Of a stretch of DNA of 28,612 nt, positions 19,501 through 28,612 are shown piece after piece. A model generated the notes under the pieces. It had not been told where the DNA came from. It did no database searches and saw only the letters and a list, made by a program, of their open reading frames with translations. This DNA is from Pseudopyrenochaeta lycopersici (taxonomy: Eukaryota > Ascomycota > Dothideomycetes > Pleosporales > Pseudopyrenochaetaceae). Position numbers and translations under genes: made by a program. Every line of letters starts with the position of its first letter. The first letter of the stretch is position 1. Location of the stretch: contig NHZP01000133.1 in NCBI GenBank assembly GCA_003313425.1, forward strand, positions 1 through 28,612, written 5' to 3'.

Positions 19501-20199
19501 TCTAATCAGTGTTCTACCCTGTTGATGTTTAACGTGTGAATAGGTAACAATTGTGTACGAGGTGGGTTCGTTTGTACGGGTTATGCAAACAAGTTACTCT
19601 GGTGCGGCAAGGGTATCACCTTCGATTCAAGCAAAGGAGCGAACAACAGCGGGGTTAGCGCCAGTCGATAGCCGACGTTTGATTTGCACTTCGAGACATA
19701 CACCGCTGTGCAAGACTTCGCACGCAACTACAGCTCAGAACGGTCAAAGGGCGCTCGCGAACAGCTCAATACCATTTCGTTAGCCCCTAGTCGTTGTGGT
19801 GACAATGGTCGGCATGAGCAAGAGCGACCCCCCCATTGGCGGTCTTGCATCTTCATGGACATACTACACAGCATGTCCACTCTGACAATTCGACCCATAA
19901 GCCGCAGGTAGCGCCACTTCACCACATATCTCTCTTTGAAGAGCTACAGTACGTTGTAAGCAGCAAAATCCGGGTATTCACTACCACACGCCACAGAGCA
20001 CGAGCCAGGTATTCGCCAACGCACCAGCGCCACTTGTGTAAGTCAATCTCAAGCGACTAGAGGTGTCCTGCTTGGTTCGAACTCTCTGTGGTCATGCCGT
20101 GTATGGCACATGTTCCCAGTCATCTTTGCAATTGCCACCCATCTCACGACCCTCCAGAGCATCCCAAGAGACAGCTCAATGTTCAAGGTCTTTATAGCG
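19501..20199. other. Gene-poor interval before the acetyltransferase relic
   Basis: About 700 bases. Short open frames on both strands have no domain. It may include the decayed 5' part of the downstream acetyltransferase gene, but no Zn-cluster or other N-terminal motif could be traced. Confidence 0.3.
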
Positions 20200-20932
20200 C
20201 TCTAAGCAGCAGCTACCGCAACCGCCGTCACTACAACGACATCCACCTCCACCATCAACAGCTCCTAACACCATTGTACCTCCTACAAGATCACCGATCC
20301 AACATGCACCGCCGCCAGCGTTTCGCGATTCCGAAAAAGAGAAAATGCTGACTGGCCAATCGATTTTTACCGTTCGATAAGCAGTTGGTAGATGAACGTA
20401 CACAATGCTCGAGTGCGGTATATCAGTTTAACAACACGGCGAACACCGATGTGAGCATCGCAGTGAACGAATTCGCACGTTGTTTCATGGCTACCATTGA
20501 TCGTCTTGGCGAAAACGTGCACGTAGCCGCGCCTTTTTATTGCGCCTACGGATATCTTCTCTCCATCGCTGCCAACGTCGTCATCGGACCCCGTTGCATA
20601 TTCCATGAATCTGCCAAAATCTTCATCGGAAAGAACACTGAGATTGGCGCTCGTGCCACGATTACAACCCTCAAGACTCCAAGTGACAATAAGCTCTGAA
20701 AGGAGCCGACGGCAGGAGAATTGCCCAAGAAGTCTGCATCGGCCAGAACGCGTATATCGGCCCAAATTGCGTTATTGAAACGGGTGTCAGGGTTGGTGAT
20801 GACGCAATCGTACGCGCTGGGTCTGTTGTGGTTCAAGTGTGTCTAGCACAATTTCTTGAGTTAAATAAAGGTAACATTTCATAGGACATTTCGCACGACT
20901 GCATCGCCCACGATAATCCTGCGTTTGGCTGA
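20200..20932 (+). pseudogene. Sugar O-acetyltransferase (maltose/NodL-type, hexapeptide repeat), two small frameshifts
   Basis: These enzymes transfer acetyl from acetyl-CoA to a sugar using a left-handed beta-helix. A Gln/Pro-rich lead (20205-20320) runs into SEKEKMLTG, the start of the Mac domain (family: S.K.KML.G..Y.PFD). A one-base shift at about 20373 moves to FDKQLVDERTQCSSAVYQFN, then GENVHVAAPFYCAYGYLLSI and hexapeptides ending KIFIGKNTEIGARATI. A second shift at about 20694-20698 (TGA in frame) leads to VCIGQNAYIGPNCVIETGVR and AIVRAGSVVVQ. A 48-nt intron (20837-20884, GTGTGT...ATAG) joins the final exon DISHDCIAHDNPAFG, ending in TGA at 20932. The two breaks cannot be explained by splicing. 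The family's catalytic histidine region (usually H.P.D or similar) reads TLKTPSD, which may also be lost. Confidence 0.75.
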
Positions 20933-21161
20933 TCAAGTAATTGGCAGCTAAGAAGGTCTGAAAATGGTTGCAATTGTCTCTCGTGCTGGTGTCATCCCAG
21001 CCATTCCTTATCTATCCAGCTAAGAAATACGATAACTGTCGGCCTGTTTTGCCCCGGATTCAGTACACAACACCTCCCCCATGCAAAGATGAAGAACACC
21101 TTACAAAACATGGTCGTACCAATTCAAACTGGATGGCCGTGGGAAAGGAGCGAAAGAGCTA

Positions 21162-23128
21162 TCATACAAATGGTGTAGTGTTGGATTGTGATTGCCACCA
21201 TTTGTAGAGACGCTGCATTTCTTTTGATTGCACGTCGCTGAGTTGAATAGAATGTTCATGGCAGGCAGGCGCTCCAGCGCCACCCCATACATACCATGTA
21301 CTGCTACCTATGCTTTCAATGTAAGGAATTTTCTTGCCGTCGAAACAGACAGCAAAGCTCTTTAACAGTATGCAATCCCCCACACGAGCTTCTGGCAGCG
21401 CTGCGACATGGGATCTATAGATGACAGCTGCAACAGAGGGCGCTTCGATCCTGCTTTCGTCCTTGAGGAAAATCCTGACACTGCTTTCGTCCTCATCTCC
21501 GTTGACACAAACTGCCACAACCGCCACAATATCTACCAACTCGTGTCGGAGGGCGCAACTGTGCAAGGAGATAAGGCTTACGCGGGTCGAATCACGGGAT
21601 CGTGAGTGGTATTCTAGATTGCGTGTCCAACCTGCTACTCAGTCTTAGCATAATCGGGCTACGTGACAAAGTCAAATCTGGTACCTTCTTCCCCGTCACG
21701 CCCGTTCTCAGCGATTCTGAACCTATAGTGCGAGTGTGGTGGTCCTTCAAAGTTGCTTCTGCTATCAGGATGCCTTATCTTCGTCGTATGTTCGTTTGAG
21801 GTGTGCTGATCCGCCAAGGAGCCGGAATCGTTGGGCTCATGCGCTGCAAGGTGACTTTGAGTGGATGGACTACACCAACGCCGCTCTGGATCGCCGAATT
21901 CACGCGTGGTGCTTGGAGACAGGCAAGAGTTGCTACCAAAACGTAGGTCCCACTTTCCAACGACGGCTTTCTCTGCGGTTTGCCTACCTGGGATCGTGGT
22001 CGTAGCAAATGGCAGGCGATCTGCGATGTCGTCTGCAATTACCAGCTGAGCCGAGGGACTGAAGTCTTCATGCCCACAGCGAAGTTTCACGCCAGGTAGA
22101 CCTAGCTGCGGACAGCCCTCCTGCGTAGTCCGCCGTGGCCGTGCAAGTAGAGCGTTTTTCCATTTTAGCCTTCGCCTCCTGCGCCCGTGTCTCGTCTGCG
22201 GCTTACATCGCACGCAGGAATTACAACAGTTACGGTCAACTTCAAGTGCGGATTCTTTGTGGACTACGATGTTCGAGGAAAGCTCCATAGGTCGGGTGAG
22301 CGAGGCAGCTTCGGTTAGGGCGCCATCATCAGGCAGTCGGCCCATGGCGTCTTGCCTAGCCATCTCATTGTACTCGTCATGCAACGGTATGAGGTCGTTG
22401 TCTTCGGCACTAGAACCTTGATCCCACCAGTCTATCTCTGAAGCGTCGCTTGAGTTCACCAACATGAGCTCTGCCTGCAGCGATGGCCGTAGCTCGTTTG
22501 CTTCACTTTCGGGGGTCGCGACTGAGCCTGGACTTGGCGGGGAGGTGTCTGCTTGGTCTTCGTCGTTGTCTCTCGATAACGATTGAAGAGACGCAGGTGC
22601 TGAAATTCTGGTGTGTTCGGACACTGACTGGCGGTCTCCGGCTAGCCTGCTTAGCAGCTTTGTGTTCGTCTCTAGGAGGGCTGCAATCTGGCCTTCCAAG
22701 TCGACCTTCTCACTCTCATTGCGTTGTTTCTCTGCTTCAAGATTAGGCTTGCACTGCTCATGGCAACGTGTAACAGTGTACAATTCCTCGTTGTAGCTTT
22801 TCACTTGATGTTCCAATTCTCCGATCCTCTTGCTCCTAGAGACAATCTATCGTTCTTGTTAGCCCAGCGGTGAGACTGCTGGTGGGGCAACTTACGATGC
22901 ATTCCAAGGACTTGACCTGCTCAGCCAGCTCCGTTTCGGTTTTGGAGAGGTCAACCAATCGAGCCCACAACTCATCCTGGTTCTTCTGGAGATCACGGAT
23001 TCTCACGAGGTTGGCCAAGCTATAGACTGGTCATCAGGAAGCACAGTGTAGCAAGATTGAGGGCAGTACCATTCTTCTCTGCCACAAGGCTCGTTTTCAA
23101 TGCCACCCAGATCATCTTGACCCGACAT
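21162..23128 (-). CDS. Coiled-coil protein with C-terminal Pot1/Cdc13-type OB domain
   Basis: Four exons give 604 residues: 23128-23070, 23019-22896, 22846-21685 and 21631-21162. Introns are 50, 49 (GTAAGT...GCTAAC...TAG) and 53 nt (GTACCA...GCTAAG...GCAG); all phases fit. Residues about 20-135 form a heptad-rich coiled coil (LVRIRDLQKNQDELW; TETELAEQVKSLE; LEGQIAALLETNTKLL). The middle is acidic and Ser/Pro rich, with a CC..C..C cluster (268-275) and a basic RHGRRRRRLKWK (280-291), a likely nuclear signal. The last 140 residues match the telomeric ssDNA-binding Pot1/Cdc13 domain as seen in fungi: LVDIVAVVAVCVNGD, VRIFLKDES, YRSHVAALPEARVGD, CILLKSFAV and STWYVW, like FRPYK..LP....GDV.LLR.F.V...W.VW. 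It may bind single-stranded DNA at telomeres or elsewhere. It is not the housekeeping Pot1 by layout; the coiled coil suggests a dimer. Confidence 0.78.
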
Positions 23129-23802
23129 AGTCGGACTTACCACAAATGACGAACGCTAACAAGCAACTCGAAAACAAGTGCTATTGAAGATAGAGATTAC
23201 TGGAAAACGTTGCCTACTTGGCGTCCGTGAACCCGTTTGTTTAGAGACCTTTTGCAAGGAGGTAAATATTCACTAAGAAGAAGTCAATGGTTGTGACGCA
23301 TCAGGGTACATAAACAACGTATATCCAAATGGACGCCCACCCAGAAAACTCAGAGCACGTCAGGTCTACAGGAGCATCGATACATTAGTCTCTCAGAGAT
23401 TGGCAGTTATCTCACAATTCTGACAAGTCTAGTATCAGCACGTCGAATGTCTTACGGCTACGCTTAACACGTGCTATTACAGGGATCTGTGGATGTACAA
23501 ATATCGCAACATCGTGTGTGCTTATGCTGATTCATGCACATGTAATTATATGATTGCATGACGTCTTTGAGCATAATGTTGTGTCACGTTGTGAGATAAT
23601 CTGAAAGTGCAACTTATCCTAGCATCAGCAGCAAGCAACACTCGAACATACTCTATAAGAAGGTTCGCACAGCGGCATACTTGCAACTGTACGGAGGAGG
23701 AAATATTCAACCACGAGAGCAGTCCAAGTTCAGAAGTTGGGACGATTCCCTAGAATCACTCGAGACATAGCATCGTTCCGTGACAACAGAAATCAACAGG
23801 TC
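23129..23802. other. Divergent intergenic region with promoters
   Basis: About 670 bases between the Pot1-type gene (minus) and paralogue B (plus). It should contain both promoters. TATAAG at 23654-23659 is the likely core element of paralogue B. No coding frame or repeat was recognised. Confidence 0.4.
23654..23659 (+). promoter_or_regulatory. Possible TATA element of paralogue B
   Basis: TATAAG lies 143 bases before the ATG at 23803. The intervening leader is purine-rich. Weaker than the TATAAATA of paralogue A; the call is by consensus only. Confidence 0.35.
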
Positions 23803-24861
23803 ATGGGAAGAAGCGCCAAGAAGACTACTATTTCAACTGGGACGCACAGTACCAAGAGGGCATCATCTGCTAGAGAATCGAAGTGGCCGTCGAAAATCGC
23901 CATTGGACCAAAAGCGCTCCAAAACTCGGTGAACAAAGCCATAGCCACAAAGAACAAGGCTAAGAAAGATGCAATGGTGTTATGTACAGTGCCTGAAATG
24001 TCTGCTTCGAGTCTGGAATACCAGCAGTGTGAAGAAGGCACCCTTGTAGCATCTGAGGAGCCGCGCCATATATTGGATTTCGGTACCTCCAACGTCGTGA
24101 TGTCTGCGTCACAGACCGAAAGCCATGGCTTTCAAATGGCTGTCGACGAAGAAAATCCTAAGCTCAACCCACCCTCGGACTACAGAATCATAGCGAAAAG
24201 CATTCTGAGCTGCAGGCAGACCCACTGCCAGCAAGTGACGGGCGGTACCCATTGCATCGTCCAAGCCCAAAGCGGACTGCATGAATTCGTGACATGGGCT
24301 CAGATTCAACAAAACCAGATCCAGGGAGAAGCCTCCTTCCAAGATGATGACTATGGTCACGGACTGCATGCCAGAGTTGATCGAGATTTCTTGGCGGAGT
24401 GTAGGGGCCAAAACACGCTAAATGTTATTACTGACTACCAGGTTGTCGATGCGATTATGTACCACTCAAAACACAAGACCGTATACTATATTACCGTATT
24501 TCTGAGACTCAAAGACGAGGACAAAGCAGAGAAGTTATACCAAAAAAGGAAAGAAGCAGGCTATGATTACAGAGGGCCGATTCGGAGTAGCTCGAGTGGC
24601 TTTCTTGCAGCTGGCGGCTTAAGGAAAGACTTTGATCCAATCCTGCAGGAACGACAGCCAGAAATGTACCGAGAATACTTGGAATCAACGAGGAGACGGA
24701 AGGTTAGAAAGATGACTCCAATGTGTCCAGAAGGTCGGACGTGGCAGCTCCTGGAGAAGGTCGAGATCCTCTTTTCTGACGTCCTCAATGGGTTCGAGAC
24801 AATGCAGGCTGCTTGGGTCCAAGCTTTGCTTGCACAGGAAGTAAAGAATGAGACCTTGTAA
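23803..24861 (+). CDS. Paralogue B: 352-residue protein of the same unassigned family as paralogue A
   Basis: One exon; the frame is open upstream to 23737 but the first ATG is at 23803. The N-terminus (1-60) is Lys/Arg/Ser rich (NLS-like NKAKKD). A segment at about 126-172 (DYRIIAKSILSCRQ; GGTHCIVQAQSGLHEFVTWAQI) occupies the place of the chromodomain-like part of paralogue A and shares its hydrophobic-G-x-H/E-x-V-x-W pattern. The C-terminal module (about 192-278) aligns with A: VDRDFLAECR / VDKQFIAGLT; KTVYYITVFLRLKDED / KTVWKVVILELTDEQ; YDYRGPIRSSSSGF / CKYTGPLLCSWSQF; GLRKDF / AVRKDK. A basic TRRRKVRK (296-303) precedes CPEGRTW, matching GPEDAR of A, and a helical tail. B lacks A's acidic linker. 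A nuclear location is inferred from composition; no enzyme motif is seen. Confidence 0.85.
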   Translation: MGRSAKKTTISTGTHSTKRASSARESKWPSKIAIGPKALQNSVNKAIATKNKAKKDAMVLCTVPEMSASSLEYQQCEEGTLVASEEPRHILDFGTSNVVMSASQTESHGFQMAVDEENPKLNPPSDYRIIAKSILSCRQTHCQQVTGGTHCIVQAQSGLHEFVTWAQIQQNQIQGEASFQDDDYGHGLHARVDRDFLAECRGQNTLNVITDYQVVDAIMYHSKHKTVYYITVFLRLKDEDKAEKLYQKRKEAGYDYRGPIRSSSSGFLAAGGLRKDFDPILQERQPEMYREYLESTRRRKVRKMTPMCPEGRTWQLLEKVEILFSDVLNGFETMQAAWVQALLAQEVKNETL

Positions 24862-25354
24862 GGTTGCATTGGTGGGCTCTGGCTGGTTGTCGGCGTAATC
24901 CTGCAGTGTTTGCGTGCTGTGTTTGACTTAATGTTAGCTAAATGTATTGATTTCGCCTCCATTGATGTTGATGCTACTAGGCGCTCGACTGTGACAGTAT
25001 CGCATTGATTAAGCCTACTCCGTCCCCGTCACGGCTCAGCGCAGCTCCGCAAGACGGTGCATGTGAACTCGGGAATTAAAAAAAAATGGCAAAAACCAGG
25101 CAACAGACGTGACTCGCCTAAATGCGTTGCCATTAAGTTCTATCTAATCTCAAAGAAAGAATGATAGTCGAATGGTTGGAGTAAGTTATACGTTTCGCGG
25201 ACTTGTAAATCGGCGTGCGGGAACACCGCTGCCTCTTCCCCACAAACAGTCTCTTATGGCTCAACGCTAGGCCACATTTTCCCAACAGATCCACATCTAA
25301 TATCGCCCTTGGTCGCTAAGCCGTCCACATGCTTAGGCATCGCAAGCCGTTCCT
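24862..25354. other. Convergent intergenic interval
   Basis: About 490 bases between the 3' ends of paralogue B and the transporter gene. It contains an A-run at 25078-25086. No gene or repeat was recognised. Confidence 0.4.
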
Positions 25355-27211
25355 TCACGCTCTTGTAGTCTCGTTAGGCGCGTGGTTAAGACGTACAGGG
25401 TTGTCCAGGAAGGCTTTGAGGTCGCCTTTACCAAGCCAAGAACAATCGGGCTCCGACACTGTCTCTAGCACCAGCTTTGGAGCACTGTCGACGCCTGGTT
25501 CGGAAATTTGGCTGGTTGGCTTTGACTTCTGCCTCATGGTTACCACAACCATGATGCAGTTTAGCACAAGCACTGCGAAAGAAACAACCGACAAGGCTAG
25601 CCAGATGGTACGCAGCGTCGTCTCGGTCGCATCTATCAAAATCCGCTTGTCTTGAGAACTTGACATCTCGCGAATCGAGTACATAAGTGTGGTGGCATAC
25701 TTGGTCATCTCGTCAGCTTCACTCTTGAATTTGGTTGACCCAAGATTGTCCCGCAACACGCGTTGGAACACAAGTCCGACAGCAACCAAGCCCGAAGCGC
25801 TGCCTAGATAACGCATGAAGACCAGAACCGTCGGTGCTTCAAGAACATCTGCGCTGTCCGTGCTGTCTTTGGCGCTGAGCGCCAAGGCTGGCAGAAGAAT
25901 CCCGATGCCAAATCCAGAGAGCAGATTGAGCAGGATATCAAACGCGACCGTCCTGTCGGCGCCAAGCAAAGCCAGCAGGCCGACACCGCACGTAGTGCAA
26001 ACCCAGCCCAGCAAGATCGTCCATCGGTACGACAGACGGAACACCGTAACGAGGGCAAGTACCACACCAGCACACGGCGCCATCAGGACGGTCTGTGGAA
26101 GCAAAAGCAGGCCTGTGGCGATCGTGGACTGCTCCTTGATGACTCTGTAGTAGATGGGTAGGAAGAAGAGCAACGCATACATCTGTACTTGGTTAGGGCT
26201 GGGTAGTTGTGGCGTATAAAGGATGACTGACAAGCACTCCGAGAAACATTGCACCTCCAAATGTGGCTGCGCCGTGCAAATTCCTGAGCCGCCTCAGCCC
26301 CAGCAATGGCTTGCTGGAGACAATCCTGCTTCCAAAGGGCAACCGGGCTTCATTTGGGATGAGCTCCTTGCCTACGAGCAGCAGAAGAGAAATACTTCCA
26401 GAAGTAACCGGGACTATCACCTGCCAGTCTGTCCACTTGTAGAGGCTACCAGCAAGACTCAGGCCTACAAGCAGAGGAACGATTGATGAGATGAAAAGTG
26501 CAACAGCGATCAGGCTTATGTCTGATAGCTTTGCAGCACTGGAGACTCGCTTTTCGACGTCGCCCGCATTGTACACGAGCACCCCGAGCACTACACACAA
26601 AGGAACGTTCAAGCGAAAGATCCAGCGCTGGTGTGGCTGTTAGCTCGACGTGTCGGCTCCTCCGGAGCGGACTTACCCAGTGATTGCCATGGCTCAGGGC
26701 AGCACCAATGAGAGGTCCGCAAACTGTCCCGGCGGCAATGAAAAGACTAATTGCGGTCAAGAACTTGAGTCCGTCTTGAGGCTCCAAATCTCCATACAAC
26801 GCATAAGAAAGCACCGTGAGCCCACCAGCACCAAGGCCTTGAACGATACGCCCCACCAGTAATAGGGCTATTGTGTCGGCACTTTCGCAGACCAGTGAGC
26901 CGACACCAAGCATCATTATGGATGCCAGGATAACACTTTTACGGTCGAATACATTAGCCAGTCTGGACAGGATGGGCAGTGACATGCACATGGCAAGCAA
27001 ATAAGATGCTCCGATCCAAAAGCTTTCGGTAGCATTGCCATCGAGGTCTGTGGTGATTGTCTGTCGTGTATCTGTTAGGTATTGATTGCGTATATGAGTT
27101 GCACAGAAGAAGCCTTACTGAAACGGCAAGGACGACACTGGTGGCATCGATAGCGATCAAGAAGGTGAAGACTAGGAGAGATGCGAGCAGCATGGCGAGT
27201 GACACTTCCAT
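25355..27211 (-). CDS. MFS drug:H+ antiporter (DHA2-like, 14 predicted helices)
   Basis: Four exons give 566 residues: 27211-27119, 27060-26677, 26627-26232 and 26182-25355. Introns are 58, 49, 49 and 49 or fewer nt in the same style: three introns of 58, 49 and 49 nt with GTAAGG, GTAAGT and GTCAGT donors and CTAAC branches, all phase 0. The plasma-membrane protein would export toxic compounds or metabolites in exchange for protons. Helix 1 is LLASLLVFTFLIAIDATSVV. SFWIGASYLLA follows, then the loop 2-3 motif A remnant LSRLANVFDRKSVILAS and helix 4 LLVGRIVQGLGAGGLTVL (motif B, with the conserved Arg). GPLIGAALS is motif C-like. Later helices include MYALLFFLPIYYRVIKEQS and FGIGILLPALALSAKD. 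The start is the only ATG before helix 1, so the cytosolic N-terminus is unusually short (about 8 residues). No biosynthetic genes neighbour it, so the substrate is unknown. Confidence 0.92.
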
Positions 27212-28612
27212 CTGGGCTGAAAGGATGGTCGAGTTGGGGATATCAACGTCTCGCCTTGGGCAGTGCCCGAGTTCCAAAGAGATGTGCTCAAGCTTTTGTG
27301 GGGTTTGCGGTCGATAAATGGCTTTGCAGAAACAAGAGAGCTCGGAACACACGGGAGACGAGCCAGCTTGAAAATGCGCCTACGGAATCTCGCAAAATCG
27401 CTCTCCCCCCATTGCATGCTCCCAGATGTGATGTCTCGCACCAGGATTCCATGCTTACGGTCGACGGGTTGAAGCCGTAAGTGCTTGCAGCCTGGCTGTG
27501 CGCAAGCGCTGAGTAGCCCACTCTTGACAGAATTCTTTGATTGTACGAAAGGTGATACTGGATGTGCAAAGTGCTGCTTGTAAAACTACTATCTTGTGAT
27601 CGATAGCTGGCGGATATTTGCGGTACATCACACCAAATAATATTCCAGCTAGGAATACGACAGCCGACACCTCGACAGGCGCGAAGATGCTGCATCCTCC
27701 ACTCCGCTCCAGGATAGAGAAATGTGCTTGACCAATACCAGACAGTCGTACTTCGCATCGTCTGACTGTGACAATGAGTGCGCTGACAGAAATCAATGTG
27801 TCAGCATCAAATGAAAATGACCAAGCCCCCTGCGGTACAGGTTTGCTCCTAATTATGGCAGAAATGCATGCGTCCTTCAGAGAATCGTCCTCCAGCTAAC
27901 GTGCCCGAACTATCCTTAGTCGTCAGATCCTAGGCAGTGACCTGCGCAATCTTGTGTATGCTGACCCTTAGTCCATTCATCGCTCTAAAATACCAGCCGA
28001 GAAGCATTCGCGACACTCGACGCACTGTTGCAACCAAATTAATTGCACCTTGATAGCAGCTAAAGCAACGATGCAGCTTATATAAGTAGTCCGAGAGACG
28101 ATGCGACATACGGAGTCCGACCATGAGCAATCTAATCCATCCGCCCAGACGTCAACCAGTCAACCCAACCTTGATATCCTAGGCATGTAGAAACAACCGT
28201 CCGCATCTTGCGCCACTTCCGGCACCAAATCACTTGTGACCTTTTCTTGCATCATTGCAGCTGACAGGAATACTGCCTACCGTCTTTATCATTAGCCTCG
28301 ATGGTTTTTCGCCACTTGTCATATCCTTTCACATCTTCTCTCACCTTCGATGCAGGTTGTCCAGCTGATTAACTATCTACAAGCTACATAACCTGTGACC
28401 TTGCGCTGTGCAATCACCGGGGTGAACATCGCAGAGCGGATGTTCGTTCGCTAGTGTAAGCATCTCGACGCTTGTACTAGCTCCTAACATCAACCGATGG
28501 ATCCTAAGTTTAGATTTCGAGCACTATAGAATAAGCAGACTTATTAGAAATGTTCTGTCTCTGCTGCTGAGAGGCTGCAGAGCAAAAACACCTGTGTACA
28601 ATGTAGCAACAG
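27212..28612. other. Upstream region of the transporter and gene-poor right end
   Basis: About 1.4 kb. A minus-strand open stretch at 27455-27796 contains one hydrophobic run (VEVSAVVFLAGILFGVMYRK) but no recognisable family and no convincing start. Other frames are short. A donor-like GTAAGC at 28456-28461 followed by CTAACATCAACC near 28485 resembles an intron, but no flanking exon could be supported. Confidence 0.35.

Noticed and set aside
25815..26150. Plus-strand open frame of 111 codons inside the transporter gene
   Set aside because: Antisense to membrane helices of the MFS gene, whose frame, introns and motifs are unambiguous.
1..28612. CRISPR array, prophage or bacterial operon
   Set aside because: No spaced direct repeats were seen, and the spliceosomal introns show the DNA is eukaryotic.

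Overview
The window reads as nuclear DNA of a filamentous ascomycete, most likely a Dothideomycete such as a Pleosporales species. Genes carry short introns of about 40-107 nt with GTAAG-type donors, CTAAC/CTGAC-like branch sites and AG acceptors. Several genes match families typical of such fungi: DUF3723, SUR7/PalI, a Pot1/Cdc13 OB domain, DHA2 MFS transporters and a RIP-damaged Tc1/mariner element. No operons, tRNA, rRNA or CRISPR array were seen. The taxonomic guess is inference only.

Left part (1-8340): a frame-broken CAX-type Ca2+/H+ exchanger relic runs off the left edge (minus). It is followed by a small basic coiled-coil protein, a small putative secreted or GPI-type protein, and a 469-residue acidic protein (paralogue A). 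Long gene-poor stretches lie between them.

Middle part (8340-15000): an apparently intact but degenerate kinase-fold protein (minus) is divergent from a 929-residue DUF3723 protein (three exons, plus). A SUR7/PalI-type four-helix membrane protein (minus) and a degenerate patatin-like phospholipase (plus) follow. DUF3723 and patatin-like genes are recognised recurrent cargo of Starship giant transposons. No captain recombinase is visible here, so a Starship origin is only a hypothesis.

Right part (15000-28612): a 1351-bp Tc1/mariner element with perfect 25-bp terminal repeats and a TA duplication carries one transposase frame interrupted only by stop codons, which fits RIP. After it come a possible decayed beta-propeller lectin and a sugar O-acetyltransferase pseudogene with two small frameshifts. 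Next are a four-exon gene joining a coiled coil to a Pot1/Cdc13-type OB domain (minus), paralogue B (352 residues, plus) and an intact 566-residue DHA2-type MFS drug transporter (minus).

Overall this looks like an accessory, fast-turnover compartment. Broken metabolic or transport genes (exchanger, patatin, acetyltransferase, possible lectin) sit among intact lineage-specific or nucleic-acid-type genes. The most novel item is the A/B paralogue pair, about 19 kb apart. They share a C-terminal module and perhaps an upstream chromodomain-like segment that I cannot assign to a known family.
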